Positions 8,844 to 18,015 of a DNA stretch of 64,000 nt are shown one piece after another (positions within the stretch are counted from its first letter, which is position 1; every line of letters starts with the position of its first letter). A program made the translations under genes and the position numbers. Below the pieces are notes generated by a model that made no database searches, was not told where the DNA came from, and saw nothing but the letters and a program-made list of their open reading frames with translations. The DNA comes from Halobacteriales archaeon QH_8_64_26. Lineage in GTDB: Archaea > Halobacteriota > Halobacteria > Halobacteriales > Halococcaceae. The stretch is from positions 1-64,000 of the forward strand of contig PXRA01000045.1 of NCBI GenBank assembly GCA_003021725.1, given 5' to 3'.

Positions 8844-10997
8844 ATGAGTAACGAACGCCACGACCGGCTGAAGACGACCCTCGCCACGCGGTATCGGCGT
8901 CTCGATCGGTTCGCGCTCGGTGCTTGTGGCCTGGCGACCGTCGGGGCCGTTGCCGTCTTCCTTCTCGCCACCGACCTCTTCCCCTATCACTCGCTGAACC
9001 ACGACGAGGCGGTCTACCTCCAGCAGGCCGCCATGCTTCTGGATGGACAGTTGGTTCTCCGGCCGCCGGTCGAGGCGGCCTTTCGGCCCTGGTTCTTCGT
9101 CGACGGCGGGGAGTACCTCTATCCCAAATATACGCCAGTGCCGGCGGCGATCTTCGCGCTCGGGCTGGCGATCGGGATCCCGCGACTCGCACTCGCCGCG
9201 GTCGCCGCCGCGATCGTCTTTCTGACCTACGTCGTCGTGAGCGAGGCGTTCTCGCGTCGGGTCGGCCTGCCGGCCGCGGCGTTCGTGCTCGCCTCTCCCC
9301 TCTTTTTGCTCGATACCGCCGTCTTCCTGCCCTACGCGCCGACGACGCTTCTGAATCTCGTTTTCGCCGCGGGCTTCCTGCGTGCCGACCGGATCGCGGA
9401 CCGATCGCGATCGCTGCGATACGCGGCGCTCGCTGGTGTAGCAATCGCGCTGTCCTTTTTCGCCCGGCCCTACACCGCGCTGCTGTTTGCCCTCCCGTTC
9501 ATCGCCTACGCGCTCTGGACGCTTCGCCGCGGCTCGCGCGAGCGGATCGCGACCTGGGGCTTGCTCGCCTCCCTCGGTGTCCTCGGGGTGGTCCTCACCC
9601 TCGTGTACAACGCCGCGCTCACCGGCGGGGCGCTTCGCTTTCCGTATGCGGTCTTCGCGCCCCGTGATGGACTTGGCTTCGGCACGCGGGCGATCCTCGG
9701 CCATGAGGTGGCCTACACCCCGGCACTCGCCCTCCGGGCGAACGCCCGCGTTCTCGCGGCCTTGCTTTCGGAGTGGATCGCCGGCGGGCTCCTCGGAGCC
9801 CTTCTCGCCGCGTTCGGCCTCTGCGTCGTTCTCGGGCGGGGCATACAGCGAAAAGCGATCGATCCCCGGCAGGCGACGCTACTGGGACTTCTCCTCTCGG
9901 TGAGCCTGGGTAACCTCTACTTCTGGGGCAATCTCAACGTCCTGGGCGCGATCGACGTCGCCGGCGACGGGCTGATCGGTTATCTCGGTCCCTACTACCA
10001 CTTCGATCTGCTCGTCCCTCTCGGCGCGCTCGCCGCCCTCGGGGCGGTGTGGCTCTTCGATCGCGTTCGCTCGCTCGCTCACGCTCGTCTCGCGCCGCCC
10101 CGCGCCCGGGCCACGCTCGCCCTCGTCGCCCTATTGGTGGCCACGAGCGTCGCCGGCGGGTCGCTCGCGGCCGGCATGCCCCACGTCCGGGCGAACGCCG
10201 ATGTCACCGATCGCTACGAGGAGGCGTATGCTCCCCTCGAGGACCGGGCGTTCGAGGAGGCCCTCGTGTTCGTCCCCGACCCCTATGGGCCGTGGCTCAA
10301 TCACCCCTTCCAGCGCCTCCGGAACGACCCGGACTACGGCGGCGAGGTGATCTACGCGCTCGAAGAGCGGCCCTTCGCGGTTATCGACGCCTTCCCGGAT
10401 CGCACGCTCTACCGGTACAGCTACCGCGGCCGGTGGGCCCCTGTCACCGGATCGGCGGTGACCCCGCGCCTCCGACCGATCGAGACGGTCGCGGGCGAGT
10501 CCGTCTCGCTGCGCGCACGCCTCGGGATCCCGGCCAGCGCCGAGCGCGCCTCGATTCGCGTCTCGACGGGCCAGCAACAGTCCTACTACGCGGTCCGTGG
10601 CACGCCCCGAGACCTCCCGCTCCGAGTCGTCGCTAGCGACGGCGACGTTCGAGTACTCGGCCCGCTCCGACAGGTCGGGGAGGGCCCTCTCCCGATCGAC
10701 TCTCGCGGGACCGTCGCTATCACCGTCTTCGTCGATCAGGGTCCCGGGGCTGGGGCGGGGTTTAGCTACGAGATCGAGCTCCCGGTCGCCCGCGAGAACG
10801 GTACGATCAGAGCGCTCTCGCCGTCGGTCGGGGTCTGTCGCCGCCCGCTGTACTGTGGCGGGAGCACCTACGTCCCCGGCGCGACCCGGCCGGGCGTCGC
10901 CGTCGAAACCGCCCTGCGAGCGAACGCGAACAATGCATCGAAACCACAACTCATTCGGCCGCCGACCCTCTCGAACCGGGACGAGCGATGGAACTGA
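8844..10997 (+). CDS. GT39/ArnT-like polytopic glycosyltransferase, copy A
   Basis: A 717-residue GT-C type membrane protein. After the first helix comes NHDEAVYLQQAAMLLDGQ (about 52-69), the acidic first-loop motif expected of dolichyl-phosphate-sugar transferases of the GT39/ArnT group. About ten further helices run to about residue 440, and a beta-rich extracytoplasmic C-terminal domain follows. A clear paralogue is at 11776-14259. Such enzymes move a sugar from a lipid carrier to a protein or lipid on the outer face of the membrane; donor and acceptor are unknown. The stop overlaps the next gene by ten bases. Confidence 0.75.
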   Translation: MSNERHDRLKTTLATRYRRLDRFALGACGLATVGAVAVFLLATDLFPYHSLNHDEAVYLQQAAMLLDGQLVLRPPVEAAFRPWFFVDGGEYLYPKYTPVPAAIFALGLAIGIPRLALAAVAAAIVFLTYVVVSEAFSRRVGLPAAAFVLASPLFLLDTAVFLPYAPTTLLNLVFAAGFLRADRIADRSRSLRYAALAGVAIALSFFARPYTALLFALPFIAYALWTLRRGSRERIATWGLLASLGVLGVVLTLVYNAALTGGALRFPYAVFAPRDGLGFGTRAILGHEVAYTPALALRANARVLAALLSEWIAGGLLGALLAAFGLCVVLGRGIQRKAIDPRQATLLGLLLSVSLGNLYFWGNLNVLGAIDVAGDGLIGYLGPYYHFDLLVPLGALAALGAVWLFDRVRSLAHARLAPPRARATLALVALLVATSVAGGSLAAGMPHVRANADVTDRYEEAYAPLEDRAFEEALVFVPDPYGPWLNHPFQRLRNDPDYGGEVIYALEERPFAVIDAFPDRTLYRYSYRGRWAPVTGSAVTPRLRPIETVAGESVSLRARLGIPASAERASIRVSTGQQQSYYAVRGTPRDLPLRVVASDGDVRVLGPLRQVGEGPLPIDSRGTVAITVFVDQGPGAGAGFSYEIELPVARENGTIRALSPSVGVCRRPLYCGGSTYVPGATRPGVAVETALRANANNASKPQLIRPPTLSNRDERWN

Positions 10998-11572
10998 CGC
11001 GTCGGGACGCGCTGGCCGCCCTCGCGACGACCGGTGCCGCCGTCGGTGCCGGTTCGGCGCTGGGCTGGGAGACACTGCGGGAGGACCCGGCGGACGACGC
11101 TGGCGAGAGGACGGATTCAGCCACCGACGAATCCGTCGCGTTCGCCGAGCGGGAGGTAGAGACTCTCACCGTTCTCGCGGGGACGCTGTACCCCTCGGCG
11201 GTCACGGGCATCCCGGCGTTCGTCGAGACCTACGTCGTCGGCCGGATACGGGACCGCTCGGAGTACGCCGAGGGAATCCGCGCCGCGCTCGCGATTCTCG
11301 ACGACTATGCGACCGACTGGTTCGACGGCGAGTACAGGACGCTTCCGCCGGCCAACCGGGAGGCCCTGCTCCGGCAGATGGGCCTCGATACGGCCGCGCC
11401 CGATCCGGCGGGATCGGACCGCGAGCGACTCCGATACTACTTGATCAACGAGTTGCTCTACGCGCTCTATAGCTCCTCCACTGGAGGCGAACTCGCCGGC
11501 ATTGGGAACCCGAGGGGCCATCCTGGGGGGCTGGCGAGCTACCAACGGGCCCGTCCCGGGGACGATCGCTAG
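10988..11572 (+). CDS. Gluconate 2-dehydrogenase subunit 3 family protein, Tat-exported
   Basis: A 194-residue protein with a twin-arginine start (LTRRDALAALATTGAAVG) and a C-terminal part resembling gluconate 2-dehydrogenase subunit 3 (LAGTLYPS near 66; FVETYVVGRI; LLRQMG; YYLINELLYALYSS; GYP-like end GNPRGHPGG). In that family the subunit escorts or partners a GMC-type FAD dehydrogenase. No such dehydrogenase is in the window, which is odd. It overlaps the upstream glycosyltransferase by ten bases and is followed by that gene's paralogue, so it appears to have been recruited into a glycan operon or orphaned. Confidence 0.75.
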   Translation: MELTRRDALAALATTGAAVGAGSALGWETLREDPADDAGERTDSATDESVAFAEREVETLTVLAGTLYPSAVTGIPAFVETYVVGRIRDRSEYAEGIRAALAILDDYATDWFDGEYRTLPPANREALLRQMGLDTAAPDPAGSDRERLRYYLINELLYALYSSSTGGELAGIGNPRGHPGGLASYQRARPGDDR

Positions 11573-11775
11573 TCGGGTCCGGGGTCGGTAGGCCGTATCG
11601 CCACATACATGCGCGTCCCTCGCCCACCGTTCGGCTTGATGACCGTGCGCGCGAGCCTCTCCCTTTTTGGGAAGAGCGACGCTACTCCGTCGATCATCGA
11701 CGACGGTAGCGCTCGTGCCGGTTCGATAGCGATCCCGGCTGTCGATCGACGGTTGCGACGACGGAGGCCCTCCCC

Positions 11776-14259
11776 GTGAGCGATCGATCCACCGTCTCCA
11801 ACCGCTCCTCGCTGGGCCGTGATTCCTTCACCGCTCGCCTTCGGGCCGCGCTCTCGAACCCGACGGTGCTTGCCGTCCTGGTAGCGGTCCTCGGCGGCCT
11901 GATCGTCTTTCTGATCGCGACGGAGGTCTTTCCGTACCACTCGAACAACGACGACGAGGCGGTCTACCTCCAGCAGGCCGCGATGCTACTCGAGGGTCAG
12001 CTCAGGATGACTACCGAGTTCCCCGAGGCGTTCCGGCCGTGGTTCTTCGTCATGGAGGGCAACGAACTCTACTCGAAGTACTCGCCGGTGCCGGCGGCGA
12101 TCTTCGCACTGGGGCTGGCGGTCGGCGTGCCACGGCTCTCGCTGGCCGCGGTCGCGGCCGGGAACGTGTTGCTCGTCGCGTTGCTCACCACGGAAGCCTT
12201 CGATCGCCGGACCGGCGTTCTCGCCGCCGCGCTGCTGGTCGCGACGCCGTTTTTCCTGCTCACCTCCTCGGTATTTCTCCCCTACGCGCCGACGACGCTG
12301 TTCGATCTCACCTTCGCCCTGGCCTATATTCGGGCGATCCGCCGCCGGTCGCTGGTCTATGCGGGACTCGCAGGCACGGCGATCGGTCTCGCCTTCTTCG
12401 CCCGGCCCTACACGGCCGTCCTGTTCGCCCTGCCCTTCCTCGCCCATGCCTGCTGGCGGCTCCTCCGATCGCTGCGTGCACGCAACGGCCGCACGCTCGC
12501 GCGCGAAACGCGTCGCTACGTGGTGATCGGTGCCTTCGGGCTCGCACTCGTCGGCGTGACGCTTTGGTACAACCGACTCATGACCGGTTCCCCGCTCGTC
12601 TTCCCCTACCGGGAGTTCGCCCCGAACGACGGGCTCGGCTTTGGCACCCGGGAGCTCCTCGGCTACAGCCGGGAGTATACCCCCGGAACCGCCCTCGTCG
12701 CGAACTGGCAGGCAATCACGGAGTTCGCGGCCCGCTGGACCGTCGCCGCCCCGATCGGGACGATCCTCGCGGCGATCGGTCTCGTCGTCCATCTCCGATC
12801 GCGGAGGACCGTCGGTCGCACTCGTGAGGTCGCTGGTCGCCTCGCGGCTCGTACGCGCCGGGTGCTCCTCGCCTCGCAGCGGGAGGGCAATCGGGACCGG
12901 AACCTGCTCTCGGACGGTGGAGGGCCGAACGGCGATCCGGCCGGTCGATCGCGGCTCGGCGACGCGGGGAATCGCTCCGGGTCGATCCGCGCGGCGGGAC
13001 GGTCGCTGCGACGCTCGCTCGGAGCGTTCCTCGCGTCCTTCGACTCGGATGACTCGAACGGTTCGATCGAAACCGGTCTCACCGACGGGACGGTACGGAC
13101 GCTGCTCGCGGGGCTGTTCGTCTCGGTGATCGTCGGCAACGTCTACTTCTGGGGCAATCTCAACCTGCTGGCCGGCATCTACGATCCGACCGACGGTTTC
13201 CTCGCGCTCTATGGCCCTTTCTATCACTTCGATCTCCTCCTTCCGCTGTCGGCCTTCGGCGCGTTCGGCCTCCTCGTCTCGATCGGCCGGCTCCGGCGCT
13301 CTCTCGGCGATCGACTCCCCGCCCGGGAGGCCCGGGCGGTCGTGCTCGCACTCCTGTTAGTGACGGTGCCGATCGGTGCCGTGGCCCAAGCGAACGCCCT
13401 CGACACGCCCCTCTCGAAGCACATGAACAACACCGATCAGTTCGAGCGCGCCTACGACCCGATCGAGAACCGCGAGTTCGAGGACGCCCTCGTTTTCCTC
13501 CCCTCGGTTTACGGCGACTGGCTGAACCATCCCTTCCAGTACCTCCGGAACGATCCCTCGCTCCGGGGCGAGGTGGTGTACGCGCTCTCCCGCTCACCGG
13601 GGGCCGATTTCTCGGTCATCGAAGCCTACGAGAATCGCACCCTCTTTCGCTACACTTACCGTGGGGTCTGGGGAACCTGGAACGACCAACCGGTCAAACC
13701 CCGACTCCAGCGCCTCCGAGTGCGGAACGGCTCCCGCCACCGGATCACGACTACGCTGGGTGTCCCGCCTCGATCGACCGTCGCGACCGTCCGGATCGAA
13801 GCCGGAATCCCGCCGAGAAAGGAAGTCGCTCAGTACACTGTCCGGAACGACCGGCTCGATCGGCTCACGACCGGCAACGCCTCACCCGAAACCACGAACG
13901 GCTCGCTGCGAACCGAGTGGGTGATCGGTTCGGAGCGCGCCCGGATCGCCACTACCGGTGGCCTCCGGGTGACCTCCGAGAACGAGACGGTGCCCATCGA
14001 TCGCAGCCAGCCGGTCTCGATCGAAGTCACCTTCCTCCAACCGGGCGGTGGCACCGTCACTTACCACTACGAGCTATCGGTCTCCGCGGAGGGCGACCGC
14101 GTCCGGGTGATCTGGCCGCCGCGCGTCGAGGTCTGTCGACTCACGGCCGACTGCGGGTTCGCCGAGACCTATCTCCCCGGCGTCGGCGAGTACGCCGAAG
14201 GCGTCTCGGTCGAGACGGCAATCGAGACGATAGAGTCCGAGAACGCGACCGAACGCTAG
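11776..14259 (+). CDS. GT39/ArnT-like polytopic glycosyltransferase, copy B
   Basis: An 827-residue paralogue of the gene at 8844. It shares the DDEAVYLQQAAMLLEGQ loop, the FRPWFF and KYSPVPAAIFALGL segments and the FLPYAPTTLFDLTFAL helix. It is longer mainly because of a polar, charged insertion of about 90 residues (roughly 345-435) between two helices. The C-terminal beta-rich domain carries several N-x-S/T sequons. A GTG start at 11776 is assumed. It is probably a lipid-linked-sugar-dependent transferase acting outside the membrane; tandem divergence from copy A suggests different acceptors or donors. Confidence 0.75.
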   Translation: MSDRSTVSNRSSLGRDSFTARLRAALSNPTVLAVLVAVLGGLIVFLIATEVFPYHSNNDDEAVYLQQAAMLLEGQLRMTTEFPEAFRPWFFVMEGNELYSKYSPVPAAIFALGLAVGVPRLSLAAVAAGNVLLVALLTTEAFDRRTGVLAAALLVATPFFLLTSSVFLPYAPTTLFDLTFALAYIRAIRRRSLVYAGLAGTAIGLAFFARPYTAVLFALPFLAHACWRLLRSLRARNGRTLARETRRYVVIGAFGLALVGVTLWYNRLMTGSPLVFPYREFAPNDGLGFGTRELLGYSREYTPGTALVANWQAITEFAARWTVAAPIGTILAAIGLVVHLRSRRTVGRTREVAGRLAARTRRVLLASQREGNRDRNLLSDGGGPNGDPAGRSRLGDAGNRSGSIRAAGRSLRRSLGAFLASFDSDDSNGSIETGLTDGTVRTLLAGLFVSVIVGNVYFWGNLNLLAGIYDPTDGFLALYGPFYHFDLLLPLSAFGAFGLLVSIGRLRRSLGDRLPAREARAVVLALLLVTVPIGAVAQANALDTPLSKHMNNTDQFERAYDPIENREFEDALVFLPSVYGDWLNHPFQYLRNDPSLRGEVVYALSRSPGADFSVIEAYENRTLFRYTYRGVWGTWNDQPVKPRLQRLRVRNGSRHRITTTLGVPPRSTVATVRIEAGIPPRKEVAQYTVRNDRLDRLTTGNASPETTNGSLRTEWVIGSERARIATTGGLRVTSENETVPIDRSQPVSIEVTFLQPGGGTVTYHYELSVSAEGDRVRVIWPPRVEVCRLTADCGFAETYLPGVGEYAEGVSVETAIETIESENATER

Positions 14260-14368
14260 AACGAGCCCCCGCCAGCGGGATCGTTCGCTTCGTCCGGGTC
14301 GAACCCGACGGTCCGCGTGATCATTCCATTCGATAGCCGGTTCGGTCGTCCGACCGTCCGATCGCCCG

Positions 14369-15115
14369 TTAGCCCAGTCGGACGTCGATGCCTTCCTCTC
14401 GGAGGCGCTCTTCGAGGCTCACCGTCAGGATTGACTTCGCGATGGCGGCCCCGCCCTCGATGGGATCGAGTTTCGTCTCGCCGCGGCGCTCGCGGTACTC
14501 GATCGGGAGTTCCCGTACCGCATACTCGCGCATCAGCGGTCGGAGCAGGAGTTCGGCCGACAGACCGGTGTTCTCGGTCCAGTCGATCTCCTGGAGTACC
14601 GACCGACGATACGCCCGCATCCCGGTGGTCGTGTCATGGACATGCTCGCCGGCGAGCGCGCTCGCGAGCAGCGCGAAGGCGTGATTGCCCGCGCGGTTGA
14701 CCGTCGGCATGGCCTCCGCACCGTAGTACAGGCGATCGCCGCTGACGACGTCGTAGCCCTCGTTTACCGACTCGAGGAAGTCTGGCAGCTGTTCCATCGG
14801 GTAGGTATCGTCACAGTCGGCCGTGACCACGACCGGCCGATCGGCCGCGAGAACGGCCTCCCGAACCGCGACGCCGTAGCCCTGGGGCTCCTGGCGGATC
14901 ACGTGCGCGCCGTGCTCGCGCGCGATCTCGGGCGTACGGTCGTCCGACCCGTCGACACAGACTACCCTCGCTTCGCCGTCGGTGACCGCTTCGACGTCCT
15001 CTAGCACTTTGCCGATGGCGGCTTCCTCGTTGTACGTCCCCATGACGACGCTCACATCCGAAAACGCGTACTCCTCGTTTCCGCTTTTCTCGCGCGACAG
15101 CGTAGCCCCGTCCAT
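14369..15115 (-). CDS. Family 2 glycosyltransferase, dolichyl-phosphate-sugar synthase type
   Basis: A 248-residue soluble GT-A enzyme. Near the N-terminus are VVMGTYNEEAAIGKVLED and VDGSDDRTPE; DCDDTYPMEQLPDF supplies the metal-binding acidic residues, and TTTGMRAYRR resembles the family's acceptor region. The closest pattern is the dolichol-phosphate hexosyltransferase group, which charges the polyprenyl carrier used by GT39-like enzymes. It is convergent with the GT39-like copy B. No C-terminal membrane helices are present, unlike many DPM-like homologues. Confidence 0.8.
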   Translation of the reverse strand: MDGATLSREKSGNEEYAFSDVSVVMGTYNEEAAIGKVLEDVEAVTDGEARVVCVDGSDDRTPEIAREHGAHVIRQEPQGYGVAVREAVLAADRPVVVTADCDDTYPMEQLPDFLESVNEGYDVVSGDRLYYGAEAMPTVNRAGNHAFALLASALAGEHVHDTTTGMRAYRRSVLQEIDWTENTGLSAELLLRPLMREYAVRELPIEYRERRGETKLDPIEGGAAIAKSILTVSLEERLREEGIDVRLG

Positions 15116-15248
15116 TGTCTCCGATCGAGGCCGCCCCCACTTGAACGTGTAGATTCCCGCTCGTCCGTCCGCTCACCGTTTTCACCCCTTTGAGACCGCG
15201 ATCGCTCCCCGAGTCCGAAGGCCGGGACCCGGGGACGGTCAGTATCGG

Positions 15249-15524
15249 CTAGACCATCCCTTCCTGCTGGAGGCGATGCCAGACCTTCTCGCCGATGTCG
15301 GTAATGCCATAGACTCGTCCTTTCTTCTGGTCCTCGGAGACGAGCAACTCGACCATTTCCCGTTCGCGAAGCCCCGAGAGCGCGCGTGAAACGTGTGCGA
15401 TGGCGATGTCGGTGTCCGTTGCGATCCGCGACGGCGTCGCTGGCCCCTCGACTAGCCGTTCGAGAACCGCGACCCTGTACTGCGACCTGATAACGAAACT
15501 GATCATATCCCACTCGTCGGACAT
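15249..15524 (-). CDS. Small winged-helix transcriptional regulator
   Basis: A 91-residue protein forming a single winged-helix domain (RSQYRVAVLERL, then TPSRIATDTDIAIAHVSRAL as the recognition region, then REREMVELL and RVYGITDIG as the wing). The ArsR/MarR-like fold is common in haloarchaea. It has no visible ligand domain or metal-binding Cys. It is transcribed divergently from a DUF7344-type membrane protein and may regulate neighbouring glycan genes; no operator is identifiable. Confidence 0.75.
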   Translation of the reverse strand: MSDEWDMISFVIRSQYRVAVLERLVEGPATPSRIATDTDIAIAHVSRALSGLREREMVELLVSEDQKKGRVYGITDIGEKVWHRLQQEGMV

Positions 15525-15714
15525 TGTAGTTCTCCTTCACCCTTCCCGTATCTGGCTACTACATGAAGCCATGAAGCACGTGCACATAGTAATTAAGTTG
15601 TTATCTCCTATTATAGAGGACGATTACCGTTCCCCGGACGATCCAGCCGGCTCGATCGCTGCTCGCGGTCCCGCTGTCGCGGTTCTTTCTAAGCTGCGAA
15701 TAACGGATTAATAA

Positions 15715-15722
15715 CTATATTA
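15715..15722 (+). promoter_or_regulatory. TATA element for the membrane helix-turn-helix gene
   Basis: The sequence CTATATTA lies about 26 bases before the ATG at 15748, the distance expected for a leaderless haloarchaeal transcript. This decides the start at 15748 over an in-frame TTG at 15736. Confidence 0.55.
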
Positions 15723-15747
15723 CACAAAACTTCAGTTGAATATAGAA

Positions 15748-16398
15748 ATGACTGCTCAGCCAGACGACCCCTCGGAGCCGGCTGGCGACGGTAGGGAGGC
15801 CGGCGACGGCACCGAGCCCGCCGCGTCCGAGGACTCCTCGCCGCCGATCTCGCGGGACGTTATCTTCGAGTTGCTCAAGAACCAGCGCCGGCGCTACGTC
15901 CTTCGCTATCTCGCCGACGATCCGGGTCCGGTTCGTCTGCGGGATCTGGCCGAACGAATCGCCGCCTGGGAGAACGACAAACCGATCGGCGCGCTCGATT
16001 CCGATGAGCGAAAGCGTGTGTACGTGGGGCTCTACCAGTGTCACCTCACCAAGATGGACGACGCCGGCGCTGTCGAGTTCAACCAGGACCGCGGGCTCAT
16101 CGCACTCGGTGAACAGGCCCCTCTCCTCTATCAGTACCTCGACCCGGGCCACGAGGTCGATAGCTCCTGGAGCCTCGGATATCTCGGGCTCGCCGTCGTG
16201 AGCGGCGTTCTCGCGCTGCTCGTCGAGGCGGGGCTAATGGGTGCGCTCTCCCAGGGCACCGTCACCGGACTCGTCGTGCTCGCCTTCTCGCTTTTGGCGT
16301 TGGTTCACGCGGCGACGACCTCGGTTCTCGACGTCGAGAGCCCGGCGGCCGTTCCCGACGCCGTGAGCAGTGCGCTCGCCGATACCGACCGGTCTTGA
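15748..16398 (+). CDS. DUF7344-like winged-helix protein with two membrane helices
   Basis: A 216-residue protein. The acidic N-terminal 35 residues are followed by a winged-helix domain (ISRDVIFELLKNQRRRYVLRYL, then LRDLAERIAAWEN and the DERKRVYVGLYQCHLTKMDDAG segment). Two C-terminal membrane helices lie around residues 143-160 and 168-185. This architecture matches haloarchaeal DUF7344 proteins, presumed membrane-tethered regulators. It is divergent from the small winged-helix gene at 15249, and a role in local control is plausible but unproven. Confidence 0.75.
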   Translation: MTAQPDDPSEPAGDGREAGDGTEPAASEDSSPPISRDVIFELLKNQRRRYVLRYLADDPGPVRLRDLAERIAAWENDKPIGALDSDERKRVYVGLYQCHLTKMDDAGAVEFNQDRGLIALGEQAPLLYQYLDPGHEVDSSWSLGYLGLAVVSGVLALLVEAGLMGALSQGTVTGLVVLAFSLLALVHAATTSVLDVESPAAVPDAVSSALADTDRS

Positions 16399-16555
16399 GG
16401 TTTCGGTGGCGCGCCTCGAAGGTCGGAGCTGGCCTTCGAGGCACAGAACCGTCGACCGAGGGCGACAGACCATAGCAGTAGGAACAGCGTAAGAAAAAGT
16501 CTTATTCCGGGTCATCCGATACGTTCGATTCGATTACGACGAGGGAGAGACCAAC

Positions 16556-17911
16556 GTGAGCCGTGATTCACTGGACGACGTCCGAACCGATAGCTACGGG
16601 GGCGAGTCGACCGGCTCGATAGGGACGGTGCTCGGCAGCGTCGTTGCCGTCGTGTTGTACCTTGCGCTCGCCTGGACGGTCATTACCCTCCCGCTCACCG
16701 AGGAGGGGTTGGTCCGGTTCGTCGTCGCCGTTCCCCTGTTGTTATTTTTGCCGGGGTATACGTTCCTCTCGGCGCTCTTTCCCGGCCGTCCGTTCCGCGA
16801 GATCGAAAACGCCAGTCCACTCTCCCGGTCGGCCCGGTTCGGTAGCGTCCGCTCGATCGAGCAACGAGGGATCACCTGGGGTGAGCGCACGGCGCTGTCC
16901 TTCGGGTTGAGCCTCGTCTGGTTACCGATCCTCGCGTTAATACTGGCGGCCGCTCCCTTCCCGCTCACGACCGAGCCGATCTTCGCGACCGTCTCGGCGT
17001 TCGTCGTCCTCGCGGCCGCTATCGGCGCACTTCGGCGCGCGCGACTCCCGCCGGACGAGCGCTTCGTTCCTCCCTACCAGCGCTGGCTCGTCGACGCCCG
17101 CACGGCCTTCAGCCGATCGCCGACCGACACCGTACTCACTGCCGTGCTGGTGTTAAGCATGCTCGCAGCGTTTGCGAGCATCAGCTACGCGCTCGCCGTG
17201 CCCATGGATGCCACCGAATCCTCGGAGTTCTTCGTCGGAACGGTGAACGAATCAGGCGACCTCACGTACGACGGCTATCCCGCGACGTTCACCGCCGGTC
17301 AGCCAGTGGAACTCACCGTCGGGATCGAGAACCAGGAGGGCCGCCGGACCGACTACACCGTCCTCGCCCAGTTCCAGCGCGTCGAGGTCCCGAACGCCTC
17401 GGGATCGAACGCGACTGTCCTCGAACGCCGGGAGGCAGCCCGGTTCGAGACGACGGTACCGGCAAACGATACCAGGGACAACTGGCGCCGCCAGCACCAG
17501 GTAACCCCACCGTTCAGTACCGACGACGGGAACGTCCGCCTGGTCTACCTGCTCTATACTGATGGCGTGCCGGCGGACCCGACGATCGGGAACGCCGACT
17601 ATCACACCTGGGTCTGGCCCGCCGGCGACGCGCCCCCCAACCGGCCTGGAGCCAGCGGCACCAACGCCACCGCCGGTCCTAACACTACTGCCGCCGGTCC
17701 CAACACTACTGCCAGTCCTACTGCCGCCAGTCCCGATACTACCGCCAGTCCTACTGCTGCCGATCCCAACACTACCGCCAGCGCGACCGACTCGACCGGC
17801 TCCACTCCCGGTCCGAACGCCTCTACCGCCCCTAGCGGTCCCAACGGAACGGGGCCCAACAGTACGTCGCTGCCGGTATCTCCAGTACACTCCTCGGTAC
17901 TCGATCAGTGA
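16556..17911 (+). CDS. DUF1616 membrane protein with sequon-rich tail
   Basis: A 451-residue protein. Five hydrophobic segments occupy the first 225 residues, including the DUF1616 hallmark LLLFLPGYTFLSALFPG around 61-77 and a GITWGERTALSFGLSL segment. An extracytoplasmic beta-rich domain follows (about 225-355). The final 95 residues are an imperfect Pro/Thr/Asn repeat (PNTTA, SPTAA, PNTTASPT) with at least seven N-x-S/T sequons. DUF1616 proteins often occur in archaeal surface-glycan loci. The start is a GTG at 16556; a TATA-like AAGAAAAAGTCTTATT lies about 50 bases upstream. Confidence 0.8.
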   Translation: MSRDSLDDVRTDSYGGESTGSIGTVLGSVVAVVLYLALAWTVITLPLTEEGLVRFVVAVPLLLFLPGYTFLSALFPGRPFREIENASPLSRSARFGSVRSIEQRGITWGERTALSFGLSLVWLPILALILAAAPFPLTTEPIFATVSAFVVLAAAIGALRRARLPPDERFVPPYQRWLVDARTAFSRSPTDTVLTAVLVLSMLAAFASISYALAVPMDATESSEFFVGTVNESGDLTYDGYPATFTAGQPVELTVGIENQEGRRTDYTVLAQFQRVEVPNASGSNATVLERREAARFETTVPANDTRDNWRRQHQVTPPFSTDDGNVRLVYLLYTDGVPADPTIGNADYHTWVWPAGDAPPNRPGASGTNATAGPNTTAAGPNTTASPTAASPDTTASPTAADPNTTASATDSTGSTPGPNASTAPSGPNGTGPNSTSLPVSPVHSSVLDQ

Positions 17912-18015
17912 GGAGGGAAGCGGGCAATCGGGTGATACAGGAGTGCGGACGATGCTCGTCGCCCAACGAGTACGAACCGTGTGATAGAAAGGAGTCATGG
18001 GGAGAACAAAGGACG

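Noticed and set aside
8226..9704. Long minus-strand open frame of 492 codons
   Set aside because: It lies opposite the ABC ATPase and GT39-like genes; its translation is Arg/Glu/Gly-rich without motifs, the usual shadow frame of high-GC DNA.
11986..13227. Minus-strand frame of 413 codons under GT39-like copy B
   Set aside because: Composition is Arg/Glu/Gly-rich with no domain, and the plus strand encodes a recognisable membrane enzyme.
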